Assembly (NCBI RefSeq): GCF_030813005.1
Contig: NZ_JAUSTU010000012.1
Location: 1 to 64,000 of the forward strand
Source of the DNA: Robertmurraya andreesenii
GTDB taxonomy: Bacteria > Bacillota > Bacilli > Bacillales > Cytobacillaceae
Length of the DNA stretch: 64,000 nucleotides
Direction of reading: 5' to 3'
Below the pieces are notes generated by a model, which did no database searches, had not been told where the DNA came from, and saw nothing but the letters and a program-made list of their open reading frames with translations. Below are positions 8,569-17,370 of this stretch, piece by piece. Positions within the stretch are counted from its first letter, which is position 1. The number at the start of each line of letters is the position of its first letter. The position numbers and the translations under genes are program-made.

Positions 8569-10734
8569 TTGGAGAGATTTCAGCAACAATTAGCTAGAAT
8601 TCGTGACTTACTAGATGTTACCTTCTTCAGAGTGCTCTTATTTATTCTACTTGCTCTTATACTCTATGTGGCTATGTACAGTAATGTTAAACCAGAGAAG
8701 CTTGACTTGAATTTGTTTTCAGTTGCGAGCCAGGCCATAAGATCGCCAGTGACCATATTTGATAAGGAAAGCACGGAGCGGAAAAAAGAGGCTGCTGAGG
8801 CACAAGTGGGAGATGTCTATGTACTAAAGAAGGAGATTAACGAAAATAGAGTAGATTTGATCACCTCTATTTTTAATTCTGCTGCTGAAGTGAATAAAGA
8901 CGTCGAAGCTGGCTCGAAAAGCTCTCCTTCGGGGGAATCTGAAACGCCAAGCGGAAGTAAACCGACAGGTGATAAAGTAGCGATGTTGAAGGAAAAGCTA
9001 ACAGAGGATGTCTCAGATGATGTGTCCGATTCAACCTTTGCTGCACTGGTTTCTTCATCGCCACAAGAATTATCCATCGCTAAGGATACTACTGTGACGG
9101 CCATCAACAATGTGATGAAGAATAAAATACCAGCGGATGAAGTTGAAAATGCCAAAAAGCGTGTGGAGGAAGAACTGAGGTTTGCCAATCTCGATCTTGC
9201 ATTAAAAAGCGCAGTTATTGAGTTAGGGCGTTACGCCATTATGCAAAACGAATTCTTTGACGTGAATGCAACCCAGGAATTAAGGAAACAAGCAAGGGAA
9301 AGTGTAGAGCCTGTGAAGATTTTGCAGGGGGAAATCATTGTTGAGGAAAACCAATTAATTAATCCAGAAATCTATCGTCAATTAGAGCTGGTAGGTCTAT
9401 TAGATAATGAAAATTCACGCTTACCATTTGTGGGTCTCTTATTAATCATAGGGACTATGCTAGCTGCACTATATTTTTATTTTTATGGACTTGACGTAAA
9501 GAGGGAAACGAAGCAAAACTATGTGCTTCTATTTAGCATTATTTTTATCCTGACAATTGGCTTGCTTAAAGGGATCAGTTTAATTCAGATTAACTATTCT
9601 GAGATTGGCTATGTATTTCCAGTGGCCATGGGAGCCATGCTGATCAAGATTCTCATTGATGAACGGTTAGCGCTTCTTTGGACGGTGATTATGGCCGTAT
9701 GTGCCAGCATTATTTTTAATGAAGGAATCTCGAGTTCCTTAAATATTACAGTTGGTATTTATATACTATGTAGTGGAATCGCGGGTATTCTATACTTAAG
9801 CAAACAAAATCAGCGTTCTAAAATATTGCAAGCGGGGTTATTTGTTTCAGTCATTAACCTAATTGTTATATTTGCCCTCGCTTTTATGCAAAATGTGCAC
9901 TACAATGCGCTCGAGTATACTTTTTATTTTGTTGCAGCGTTTGTATCAGGGATTTCTTCTGCTGTCTTAACGATCGGATTGCTGCCATTTTTTGAAGCTG
10001 GTTTTGGCTTCCTTTCGACGATGAGGCTGATTGAGTTATCCAATCCAAATCACCCGTTATTAAGAAAGCTCCTTACAGAGGCACCAGGAACCTATCATCA
10101 CAGTGTAATGGTTGCCAATCTTTCAGAAGCAGCCTGTGAAGCGATCGGGGCCAATGGATTGCTGGCAAGAGTAGGCTGCTATTATCACGATATTGGGAAA
10201 ACGAATCGACCCCAGTTTTTTATAGAAAATCAAATGAATATTGAAAACCCCCACGACCGACTGCCGCCGCTGACTAGTAAAAATATCATCATTGCCCATG
10301 CAACCGATGGTGCGGAGATACTGCGGAAGTATAAGCTTCCTAAGGAGATTGTAGATATAGCTGAGCAGCACCATGGAACGACACTGTTGAAGTTCTTCTA
10401 TCATAAGGCAAAGGAAAATGGTCTTGATGTAAACGAAAAAGAATTTCGCTATCCAGGACCGAAGGCGCAAACAAAGGAGATTGCGATTATTGGGATTGCT
10501 GACAGCGTCGAGGCAGCTGTACGTTCGATGTCGAGCCCAAAGCCAGAACAAATCGAAGGCCTGGTCAAAAATATCATTGCCGACCGGCTTCAGGATGGAC
10601 AGCTTAACGAATGTGATCTGACTCTAAAAGAACTGGAAACTGTGGCCAACACATTATGCGAAACATTGAAGGGAATTTTTCACTCACGGATTGAATATCC
10701 GGAAATGACGAAACAGAAGGTGAAACAGGCATGA
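8569..10734 (+). CDS. pgpH: Cyclic-di-AMP phosphodiesterase PgpH (7TM-HD protein)
   Basis: A 721-residue membrane protein of the 7TMR-HD family (YqfF in B. subtilis), which hydrolyses the second messenger c-di-AMP. Order of parts: one N-terminal membrane segment (about 17-38), a large extracytoplasmic domain to about residue 280, seven hydrophobic segments (about 285-480), and a cytoplasmic HD domain. In the HD domain YHHS carries His510/His511 and YYHDIGKT carries the His540-Asp541 pair. The start is TTG, chosen because AGGAGG lies 7 bases before it and no better in-frame start exists. Its stop overlaps the ATG of ybeY, placing it in the ybeY-dgkA unit. Confidence 0.94.
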   Translation: MERFQQQLARIRDLLDVTFFRVLLFILLALILYVAMYSNVKPEKLDLNLFSVASQAIRSPVTIFDKESTERKKEAAEAQVGDVYVLKKEINENRVDLITSIFNSAAEVNKDVEAGSKSSPSGESETPSGSKPTGDKVAMLKEKLTEDVSDDVSDSTFAALVSSSPQELSIAKDTTVTAINNVMKNKIPADEVENAKKRVEEELRFANLDLALKSAVIELGRYAIMQNEFFDVNATQELRKQARESVEPVKILQGEIIVEENQLINPEIYRQLELVGLLDNENSRLPFVGLLLIIGTMLAALYFYFYGLDVKRETKQNYVLLFSIIFILTIGLLKGISLIQINYSEIGYVFPVAMGAMLIKILIDERLALLWTVIMAVCASIIFNEGISSSLNITVGIYILCSGIAGILYLSKQNQRSKILQAGLFVSVINLIVIFALAFMQNVHYNALEYTFYFVAAFVSGISSAVLTIGLLPFFEAGFGFLSTMRLIELSNPNHPLLRKLLTEAPGTYHHSVMVANLSEAACEAIGANGLLARVGCYYHDIGKTNRPQFFIENQMNIENPHDRLPPLTSKNIIIAHATDGAEILRKYKLPKEIVDIAEQHHGTTLLKFFYHKAKENGLDVNEKEFRYPGPKAQTKEIAIIGIADSVEAAVRSMSSPKPEQIEGLVKNIIADRLQDGQLNECDLTLKELETVANTLCETLKGIFHSRIEYPEMTKQKVKQA

Positions 10735-11201
10735 GCTTAAACATTGATTTTTTAGACGAGACGGATGAAATTTCCGAGGAAATGGTCCAAAAATTAGAGG
10801 AACTTCTGAACTTTGCTGCCGAGAAGGAAAACGTGGAATCCGACAGTGAATTATCGGTTACATTTGTTTCAAATGAGAGAATTCAAGAGATCAACCGTGG
10901 GTACCGGGGAAAAGATTATCCCACCGATGTGATTTCCTTTGCACTTGAAGAAATGGGCGAGGGAGAAATAGCGGTTAGCGGCATGGATCTTCCACGAATT
11001 CTTGGAGATATAATTATTTCAGTTAAAAAAGCCCGTGAGCAGGCTTCTGAATATGGACATAGCTTTGACAGAGAAATGGGCTTCTTAGCTGTTCATGGCC
11101 TTCTTCATTTGCTTGGCTATGACCATATGAATGAAGAAGAGGAGAAAATCATGTTTGACAGGCAAAGGGAAATCTTAGATGAGTTCGGATTACAACGGTA
11201 A
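10731..11201 (+). CDS. ybeY: Endoribonuclease YbeY (rRNA maturation factor)
   Basis: A 156-residue metal-dependent RNase of the UPF0054 family, involved in 16S rRNA 3'-end processing and ribosome quality control. The zinc-binding signature H-G-L-L-H-L-L-G-Y-D-H is complete, with His122, His126 and His132 as ligands. It overlaps pgpH by 4 bases upstream and dgkA by 23 bases downstream, so the three are probably co-translated. The neighbourhood with phoH and era is the conserved arrangement of bacterial ribosome-maturation genes. Confidence 0.95.
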   Translation: MSLNIDFLDETDEISEEMVQKLEELLNFAAEKENVESDSELSVTFVSNERIQEINRGYRGKDYPTDVISFALEEMGEGEIAVSGMDLPRILGDIIISVKKAREQASEYGHSFDREMGFLAVHGLLHLLGYDHMNEEEEKIMFDRQREILDEFGLQR

Positions 11202-11562
11202 GAGGACATCTAAATCAAGCGGGGTGCTTCATTCCTTTCGATATGCTTTACAGGGAATCATCCATGCATTTTTGAAAGAGAGAAACATGAAGATTCATGT
11301 TGTTATCTCTATTCTCGTCATGATTGTTGGAATGGCTGTGAAGTTAACGCCGATGGAATGGTTATTTATTGTCTTTACTATAGGTGGAGTGATAACGCTT
11401 GAGCTGTTGAATACCGCCATAGAACGATTGGTTGATCTTGTAACGCCCGATTTTCATCCGCTTGCTAAGCAGGCGAAGGATGTTTCAGCTGGAGCAGTCC
11501 TTATTTTTTCGATAGTAGCTGTTATCATCGGCTTGATCATCTTCATCCCCAAAATATTTTAA
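11179..11562 (+). CDS. dgkA: Undecaprenol kinase (DgkA family)
   Basis: A 127-residue integral membrane kinase of the prokaryotic diacylglycerol kinase family. The Gram-positive members phosphorylate undecaprenol, feeding the lipid carrier used for cell-wall polymers. Family motifs are the NMKIH segment (about 36-40), ELLNTAIE and AKDVSAGAV, with three hydrophobic helices. The ATG at 11179 lies inside ybeY in another frame. It ends at a terminator. In B. subtilis cdd follows; here it does not. Confidence 0.93.
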   Translation: MSSDYNGKRTSKSSGVLHSFRYALQGIIHAFLKERNMKIHVVISILVMIVGMAVKLTPMEWLFIVFTIGGVITLELLNTAIERLVDLVTPDFHPLAKQAKDVSAGAVLIFSIVAVIIGLIIFIPKIF

Positions 11563-11565
11563 ATG

Positions 11566-11593
11566 AACTGCCTGCTCTTATGTAGGCAGTTTT
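11566..11593 (+). terminator. Intrinsic terminator after dgkA
   Basis: AACTGCCT and TAGGCAGTT arms around a short loop, followed by TTT. It closes the pgpH-ybeY-dgkA unit before era. Confidence 0.8.
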
Positions 11594-11781
11594 GTATTAA
11601 CCTCCCCACCCCCTAGGAATAATAAAACTAGGAAAAGCTCTCCTTAGACTGTAATTTTTAGAAAATTCAAATATCGATATTACATTTTTGCTACAAATAA
11701 TGAAATATAAAAAAAAATAAGGTAGAATAAATAAAACAGTAGTCTTCACAAATGGGCTAACTTTTACACCGGAGGATTTAC

Positions 11782-12702
11782 ATGAATAATATGGCTGACA
11801 AACAAACTCATAAATCTGGCTTTATCTCCATTATCGGACGACCAAATGTTGGAAAATCCACCTTTTTAAATCGGGTAATTGGTCAAAAGATCGCGATTAT
11901 GAGCGACAAACCGCAAACAACTCGAAATAAGGTTCAAGGCGTCCTTACAACAAATGATGCACAGTTAATTTTTATAGACACTCCTGGAATTCATAAGCCG
12001 AAACATAAGCTTGGAGACTTCATGATGAAGGTTGCACAAAATACATTAAAAGAAGTCGATATCGTGTTATTTATGGTTAATGCTGTAGAAGGCTATGGTC
12101 GAGGAGAAGAATTTATCATTGAAAAATTCAAATCGGTCAAAACACCTATTTTTCTAGTGATTAATAAAATCGATCAGATCCCTCCTGACGAGCTGTTTTC
12201 GATTATTGAATCCTATAAAGAAAAACACGATTTTGCAGAGATTATCCCTATCTCCGCACTCGAAGGTAATAATGTTGAAAGATTATTGGAGCAAATTAAG
12301 AAGTATTTGCCAGAAGGGCCACAATATTACCCAGCGGATCAAGTAACAGACCATCCAGAAAGATTTATTGTCTCTGAGCTAATTAGAGAAAAGGCATTAC
12401 ATCTAACAAGGGAGGAAATCCCCCATTCTCTTGCCGTCGTAATCGAAAAAATGGAGCGTCTTGAAGAGAAGGATGTCGTTCATGTGATGGCTACTGTCAT
12501 TGTCGAAAGGGATTCGCAAAAGGGTATCATCATTGGGAAGCAAGGAAGCATGCTCAAGGAAATTGGCAAACGGGCACGAGTGGACATTGAGAATCTGTTA
12601 GGTTCAAAGGTATTCTTAGAGCTATGGGTGAAGGTGCAGAAGGATTGGCGCAATAAAATGTCACAGCTGCGTGATTTTGGATTCCGTGAGGATGAATACT
12701 AG
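11782..12702 (+). CDS. era: GTPase Era
   Basis: A 306-residue essential GTPase that binds 16S rRNA and assists 30S assembly. The G1 motif GRPNVGKST is at 19-27, followed by the switch region with TTRN, the G3 DTPG, the G4 NKID, and a C-terminal KH domain with the IIIGKQGSMLK turn. GGAGG lies 8 bases before the ATG. The gene is transcribed apart from dgkA because a terminator and about 190 bp separate them; the usual cdd gene is missing from that gap. A mobile element copy lies just downstream. Confidence 0.96.
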   Translation: MNNMADKQTHKSGFISIIGRPNVGKSTFLNRVIGQKIAIMSDKPQTTRNKVQGVLTTNDAQLIFIDTPGIHKPKHKLGDFMMKVAQNTLKEVDIVLFMVNAVEGYGRGEEFIIEKFKSVKTPIFLVINKIDQIPPDELFSIIESYKEKHDFAEIIPISALEGNNVERLLEQIKKYLPEGPQYYPADQVTDHPERFIVSELIREKALHLTREEIPHSLAVVIEKMERLEEKDVVHVMATVIVERDSQKGIIIGKQGSMLKEIGKRARVDIENLLGSKVFLELWVKVQKDWRNKMSQLRDFGFREDEY

Positions 12703-12724
12703 GGAAAGATTGGTTTTATACGAA

Positions 12725-12910
12725 GGCTCTTTTCTCAAACATTGTTGCTTTTAAACAAAAAATTATCAGACAATACAGTTGTTTATGCAGTCTATCTGTT
12801 GAAACAACGGAGAAAAGTGCTACTCAAACTATGCGTATCGCACGCCTAGTATGAAACGGAATGGCCGGTATTAAGGACATTCCAGAACCACAATCCGTGC
12901 GAATACAGCC
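12725..12910. mobile_element. 186-bp MITE-like element, longest copy in the window
   Basis: The element starts GGCTCTTTTCTC and ends with CGAATACAGCC. The ends are imperfect inverted repeats (10 of 13 positions). The flanking 8-mers TATACGAA (12717-12724) and TATACCAA (12911-12918) match at 7 of 8 positions, as expected of an aged target duplication. It contains no open frame of note. The ends and the 8-bp duplication are like those of ISL3-family insertion sequences, so it may be a non-autonomous derivative. A deleted copy lies at 2858-2909. Confidence 0.75.
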
Positions 12911-13028
12911 TATACCAAAAAAACATTAACAATATTTACGTTTCATGAATTTAATAAGACAGGGCCAAGATATATTTAAGGATTTGGGATAGATGTTGCT
13001 AGTCGAAATTTGAAAGGTGGGAATTTTG

Positions 13029-13169
13029 ATGTTGGATTTTACCTGGAAGATCTTTTCTGAAACAGGTAATATTGACACCTATCTTCTCTATAAGGAATTA
13101 GAGAAGGATGATCAAGAAATACCCGAAACTCAGAGAAATGAGCTAGCAGAGAAGTTTCCATTTCTGTAG
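13029..13169 (+). CDS. yqzL: Small protein YqzL
   Basis: A 46-residue reading frame beginning MLDFTWKIFSETGNIDTYLL and ending in FPFL, closely resembling the YqzL protein that sits between era and recO in Bacillus. GAAAGGTGGG lies just before the ATG. It is followed by recO at 27 bp on the same strand. Function is unknown. The abundance of Glu, Asp and Lys in the second half and the absence of Cys or a signal suggest a small cytosolic protein. Confidence 0.9.
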   Translation: MLDFTWKIFSETGNIDTYLLYKELEKDDQEIPETQRNELAEKFPFL

Positions 13170-13196
13170 TGCCTGTAATTAGGATGGTGTTGTACG

Positions 13197-13955
13197 ATGC
13201 TTCAAAAATGTGAAGGCATCGTCATGCGAACAAGTCATTATGGAGAGTCAAACAAGGTTGTCACCTTATATACCCGAGAAATGGGGAAGGTTGGTGTGAT
13301 GGCAAGGGGTGCTAAGAAGCCGAATAGTCGGCTGGCCGCCGTCACTCAGCCTTTTACATATGGATATTTTTTGATTAAGCGGAGCACGGGTCTAGGCACT
13401 TTAGAGCAAGGGGATATCCTTTCTTCGATGAGGGAGATCCGAGAGGATATTTTTCTTACCGCCTATGCGAGCTATATCCTAGATTTAACGGATAAGGGAA
13501 CCGACGAAAAGAAGCCAAATCCTTTTTTGTTTGAGCTTCTATATCAAACATTGAATCATATCAATGAGGGGATGGATGCAGAAATTCTCATGAATATCTA
13601 TGAGATGAAAATGCTACCTTCATTTGGACTATATCCCATCCTCGATCAGTGTACAATTTGTAAAAGTACCGAGGGAGAATTTTCTTTTTCCATTAGGGAG
13701 GGAGGATTTCTCTGTCATCGGTGCCTTGAAAAAGATCCTTATCATTATAAAATTTCTCAGGCAACCGTAAGGCTACTGCGTTTATTTTATTATTTGGATA
13801 TCAATCGTCTAGGTAACATCTCAGTAAAGCTGGAAACAAAAAAAGAGCTGAAAAAGATTATTTCGGCTTACTATGATGAATATTCAGGTTTAAACTTAAA
13901 GACGAAAAAGTTCTTGAAACAAATGGAAAATTTAAATAGCTTAAAGCAAGATTGA
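13197..13955 (+). CDS. recO: DNA repair protein RecO
   Basis: A 252-residue mediator of recombination that loads RecA with RecR and anneals SSB-coated DNA. The N-terminal OB-fold segment (about 1-80) and a C-terminal zinc finger with Cys152, Cys155, Cys173 and Cys176 are visible. Length matches B. subtilis RecO. The start ATG follows AGGATGGTG. The stop codon overlaps the -35 box of the promoter for the glycyl-tRNA synthetase leader, so the two units are packed tightly. Confidence 0.95.
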   Translation: MLQKCEGIVMRTSHYGESNKVVTLYTREMGKVGVMARGAKKPNSRLAAVTQPFTYGYFLIKRSTGLGTLEQGDILSSMREIREDIFLTAYASYILDLTDKGTDEKKPNPFLFELLYQTLNHINEGMDAEILMNIYEMKMLPSFGLYPILDQCTICKSTEGEFSFSIREGGFLCHRCLEKDPYHYKISQATVRLLRLFYYLDINRLGNISVKLETKKELKKIISAYYDEYSGLNLKTKKFLKQMENLNSLKQD

Positions 13956-13980
13956 CAATGGAAAAAATTTTCGCTATGAT
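13952..13980 (+). promoter_or_regulatory. Sigma-A promoter of the glyQS T-box transcript
   Basis: TTGACA at 13952-13957 and TATGAT at 13975-13980 are separated by exactly 17 bp. The -35 hexamer overlaps the recO stop codon. Transcription should begin near 13987. Confidence 0.85.
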
Positions 13981-13986
13981 GATAAA

Positions 13987-14210
13987 AATAAATTGCCATG
14001 ATGGAAAAGAGTACTTAGCATTCCTCTATGTTAGCGATCCTAGGATGGTGTGAGCTAGGAGATAGAGCGTTAAGGAAGGCGTTCCGGAGCATTGTAAGCC
14101 TAATAGGCACTAAGGTGGCTGCAAGCATTGCAGCAAATAGGGTGGAACCGCGGGTAAACTCTCGTCCCTATGCTACTACGTGAGCATAGGGATCGAGGGT
14201 TTTTTTGTTT
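13987..14210 (+). ncRNA. T-box riboswitch (glycyl) with terminator
   Basis: A tRNA-sensing leader between recO and glyQ. The T-box sequence AGGGTGGAACCGCGGG spans 14139-14154. Stem I pairings CTCTAT/ATAGAG and CCTAG/CTAGG are visible at about 14022-14068, with a GGTG apical motif. A terminator stem CTCGTCCCTATGCT / AGCATAGGGATCGAG (14161-14197) is followed by TTTTTTT. Uncharged tRNA-Gly should pair with the T-box and favour the antiterminator. A GGC triplet at 14078-14080 is a possible glycine specifier, but I could not fix the specifier loop with certainty. Confidence 0.95.
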
Positions 14211-14242
14211 TCCATATGCAATAAAAGAAGGAAGGGATAAAG

Positions 14243-15133
14243 TTGAACATTCAAAACATGATTCTAACACTACAAAAGCACTGGTCTAATCAAGGCTGTA
14301 TTTTGATGCAGTCCTATGATGTAGAAAAGGGTGCGGGTACGATGAGTCCTTATACATTCTTGCGTGCCATTGGTCCAGAGCCTTGGAATGTGGCCTATGT
14401 GGAACCATCTCGTCGTCCTGCCGACGGCCGCTACGGAGAGAACCCGAACAGATTGTACCAGCATCATCAGTTTCAGGTTATTATGAAGCCATCACCTGAC
14501 AATATTCAGGAGCTTTATTTGGATTCCTTGCGTGCCCTTGGCATTAATCCATTGGAGCATGATATTCGCTTTGTTGAGGACAACTGGGAGAATCCTTCTC
14601 TTGGCTGTGCAGGACTAGGCTGGGAGGTATGGCTTGACGGCATGGAGATCACACAGTTTACCTATTTCCAACAGGTCGGTGGTCTAGAATGTAAGCCGGT
14701 TTCCGTGGAAATCACGTATGGAATTGAGCGTCTCGCTTCCTACATCCAGGACAAGGAAAATGTTTTCGATTTGGAGTGGACAGAGGGCTTCACAGTAAGA
14801 GATATCTTCCTCCAGCCGGAATATGAGCATTCCAAATATACCTTTGAAACATCAGATACCGAAATGCTTTTTAACCTATTTAATATTTATGAAAAAGAAG
14901 CCCATCGCCAAATGGATGAAGGTCTAGTTCATCCAGCTTATGATTATGTCTTGAAATGCTCCCATACCTTTAACCTGCTGGATGCGAAGGGTGCCATTTC
15001 CGTTACAGAACGGACAGGTTATATTGGCCGCTGTCGTAATTTAGCGAGAAAAATAGCGAAGACGTTCTATGAAGAACGGGAAAAGCTTGGCTTTCCAATC
15101 CTAAAGGCAAAGGAGGAAAACAGCCATGAGTAA
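14243..15133 (+). CDS. glyQ: Glycyl-tRNA synthetase alpha subunit
   Basis: A 296-residue class II aminoacyl-tRNA synthetase alpha chain, which carries the glycine activation site of the alpha2-beta2 enzyme. Recognisable segments include the N-terminal LQKHWSNQGC, the motif-2 region EPSRRPADGRYGENPNR and the C-terminal TERTGYIGRCRNLARKIA. The start is TTG after AGAAGGAAGGG. It is preceded by a T-box leader and overlaps glyS by 8 bases, so both subunits are made from one regulated message. Confidence 0.97.
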   Translation: MNIQNMILTLQKHWSNQGCILMQSYDVEKGAGTMSPYTFLRAIGPEPWNVAYVEPSRRPADGRYGENPNRLYQHHQFQVIMKPSPDNIQELYLDSLRALGINPLEHDIRFVEDNWENPSLGCAGLGWEVWLDGMEITQFTYFQQVGGLECKPVSVEITYGIERLASYIQDKENVFDLEWTEGFTVRDIFLQPEYEHSKYTFETSDTEMLFNLFNIYEKEAHRQMDEGLVHPAYDYVLKCSHTFNLLDAKGAISVTERTGYIGRCRNLARKIAKTFYEEREKLGFPILKAKEENSHE

Positions 15134-17195
15134 AGATCTATTATTGGAAATTGGATTAGAAGAAATGCCAGCCAGATTCGTGACCGCTTCGATGGAGCAA
15201 TTAAGCGAAAAAGTACAAAAGTGGCTGAACGAGCATAAGATTGAATTCGGTGAGATTCGTTCCTTTTCTACCCCTCGTCGTTTAAGTGTTGTTATTACAG
15301 ATGTTGCTTTAGCCCAACAGGATATACAAGAGGAAGCGAAAGGTCCCGCACGAAAGATTGCACTAGATGAAAATGGAAATTGGACGAAAGCAGCCATCGG
15401 TTTCAGCCGCGGTCAAGGAATGAGCGTGGATGATATTTACTTCAAGGAAGTGAATGGTGTCGAGTATGCCCATGTTGAAAAATTTATTAAGGGACAGAGC
15501 ACGGAATCTCTTTTGCCAGAGCTGAAAAATATCATCACTAGCTTGACTTTCCCCAAAAATATGCGCTGGGCAAATGAGGAATTAAAATATATTCGTCCTA
15601 TTAAATGGCTTGTTGCGATGTTTGGTTCGGAGGTTATTCCTTTTAGCATTGCAGGAGTGGAAACGAGCAATTGGACATATGGTCACCGCTTCCTCGGGAG
15701 TAGGGTAGAAATTCCTTCACCAGCAGATTATGTGGTCACACTATTAAGTCAGTATGTAATAGCGGATGCGGCCGAGCGTAAATCGGCTATCGTTTCCCAA
15801 CTGCAAAAGGTGGAAGAAGAACATCATTGGGTCATTCCTGTTGATGAGGAACTCCTCGAGGAGGTTAACAATCTAGTTGAATATCCGACCGCCTTATTCG
15901 GTCGCTTTGAAGAAGAGTTCTTGGAGTTGCCTGAAGAAGTTCTCATTACCTCGATGAAGGAGCATCAAAGATACTTCCCTGTCAAGGATCAGAACGGAGC
16001 GCTCCTTCCTTATTTTGTGACAGTGCGAAATGGTGATCATCAGCATCTTGAAACAGTCGCTAGAGGAAATGAAAAGGTATTAAGAGCTAGACTTGCAGAT
16101 GCGGATTTCTTCTATAAGGAGGATCAAAAGCTCGAGATTGCTAAAGCCTTGGATAAGTTCAAAACGATTGTTTACCATGAAGAAATTGGAACACTTGCCG
16201 AAAAAGTGGCTCGAGTCCGAAGCTTAACAGCAAAGGTAACGTCAGAATTGAATTTCTCCGAAGAGGAGCAAAAGCTTGCTGATCGTGCTGCTGAAATTAG
16301 CAAATTTGATTTAGTTACAAACATGGTCTATGAATTCCCAGAGCTTCAAGGCTTTATGGGCGAGAAATATGCGCTGCAAAAGGGCGAAGATGCCCGAGTG
16401 GCAAAAGCAATCAATGAGCATTATATGCCAAGAAATGCGGAGGATCACACGGCTGAGTCGAACCCTGGTGCGGCTCTGGCGATTGCTGATAAGCTTGATA
16501 CGATTGCATCGACCTTCGCGATCGGACTTATTCCAAGCGGCTCTCAGGACCCATACGCATTGAGAAGACAAGCAAGCGGCATTGTCCAAACCCTCATTCA
16601 CAAAAACTGGGATATCAAGCTTGAAAAGCTGATCGCATTGAGTGTTGAATTCATAGCTGAAGCTAATTTTGCAAAGCTAAGCCTTGAGGAACTTGAACAG
16701 GAGCTTATCGCTTTCTTTAAGCTTCGTCTCAAGCATTTATTACATGATAAGGGAATCCGCTACGATATCATTGATGCTGTTCTTTCAGGAACTGTGGGAG
16801 CTGTTGCTTCTCTTGTACGGAAGGCAGAGACGCTTCAACTGAAAAAGGATGAAGCAGGTTTTAAAGAAAGCATCGAGGCATTGAGCCGCGTGGTCAATAT
16901 CTCAAGCAAAGCTGATAGCATCGTTGAGATCGACCCTGGATTATTTGAGAACGAAGTGGAACAAAAGCTCTACGATCGTTATCTAGAAGTAGATAAAACC
17001 ATTTCAAGTAATCTTTCAGAAGAGGAATACTTTAACCTCCTAGTTTCATTAAAGGATGAAATTAATGCTTACTTTGATAAGACGATGGTTATGGTAGAGG
17101 ACGTTGGCTTAAGAAACAATCGTTTAAGCATGCTGGCAAAGCTTGCTCAACGCATTAAAGCATTTGCCGATGTTACGGAAATCATCGTAAAGTAA
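15126..17195 (+). CDS. glyS: Glycyl-tRNA synthetase beta subunit
   Basis: A 689-residue beta chain of the tetrameric glycyl-tRNA synthetase, which binds tRNA-Gly. It begins MSKDLLLEIGLEEMPARF, the hallmark start of GlyS, and ends with a DALR-like anticodon-binding region. The ATG is inside the last codons of glyQ (8-base overlap), which supports coupled synthesis. A terminator follows. Confidence 0.97.
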   Translation: MSKDLLLEIGLEEMPARFVTASMEQLSEKVQKWLNEHKIEFGEIRSFSTPRRLSVVITDVALAQQDIQEEAKGPARKIALDENGNWTKAAIGFSRGQGMSVDDIYFKEVNGVEYAHVEKFIKGQSTESLLPELKNIITSLTFPKNMRWANEELKYIRPIKWLVAMFGSEVIPFSIAGVETSNWTYGHRFLGSRVEIPSPADYVVTLLSQYVIADAAERKSAIVSQLQKVEEEHHWVIPVDEELLEEVNNLVEYPTALFGRFEEEFLELPEEVLITSMKEHQRYFPVKDQNGALLPYFVTVRNGDHQHLETVARGNEKVLRARLADADFFYKEDQKLEIAKALDKFKTIVYHEEIGTLAEKVARVRSLTAKVTSELNFSEEEQKLADRAAEISKFDLVTNMVYEFPELQGFMGEKYALQKGEDARVAKAINEHYMPRNAEDHTAESNPGAALAIADKLDTIASTFAIGLIPSGSQDPYALRRQASGIVQTLIHKNWDIKLEKLIALSVEFIAEANFAKLSLEELEQELIAFFKLRLKHLLHDKGIRYDIIDAVLSGTVGAVASLVRKAETLQLKKDEAGFKESIEALSRVVNISSKADSIVEIDPGLFENEVEQKLYDRYLEVDKTISSNLSEEEYFNLLVSLKDEINAYFDKTMVMVEDVGLRNNRLSMLAKLAQRIKAFADVTEIIVK

Positions 17196-17204
17196 TAGTC
17201 ATCG

Positions 17205-17241
17205 AAAAGAGCCTTCTCGGTTATTAACGACAGGGCTCTTT
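17205..17241 (+). terminator. Terminator after glyS
   Basis: AAAGAGCC and GGGCTCTTT arms separated by an 18-base loop region, close to the glyS stop. The T-tract is short. Confidence 0.65.
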
Positions 17242-17370
17242 CATGTCTTATCATGTAAATAATTCGACCAATGCATGGAATGCTACCTATCTCATTCTTT
17301 TCATTTTTGGCAAGTAGTATATAATAATCAGTATAAAGTATAGCTTTTTCTGTTTCGATTAGCTTGTTAG

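Noticed and set aside
14078..14080. GGC as a proven specifier codon of the T-box
   Set aside because: It is plausible for glycine, but the specifier loop could not be folded unambiguously by eye, so it is not claimed as fact.
17205..17241. GAAAAGAGCC after glyS as another end of the GGCT element
   Set aside because: The match is only 10 bases and is explained by the terminator stem AAAGAGCC/GGGCTCTTT; no target duplication is present.
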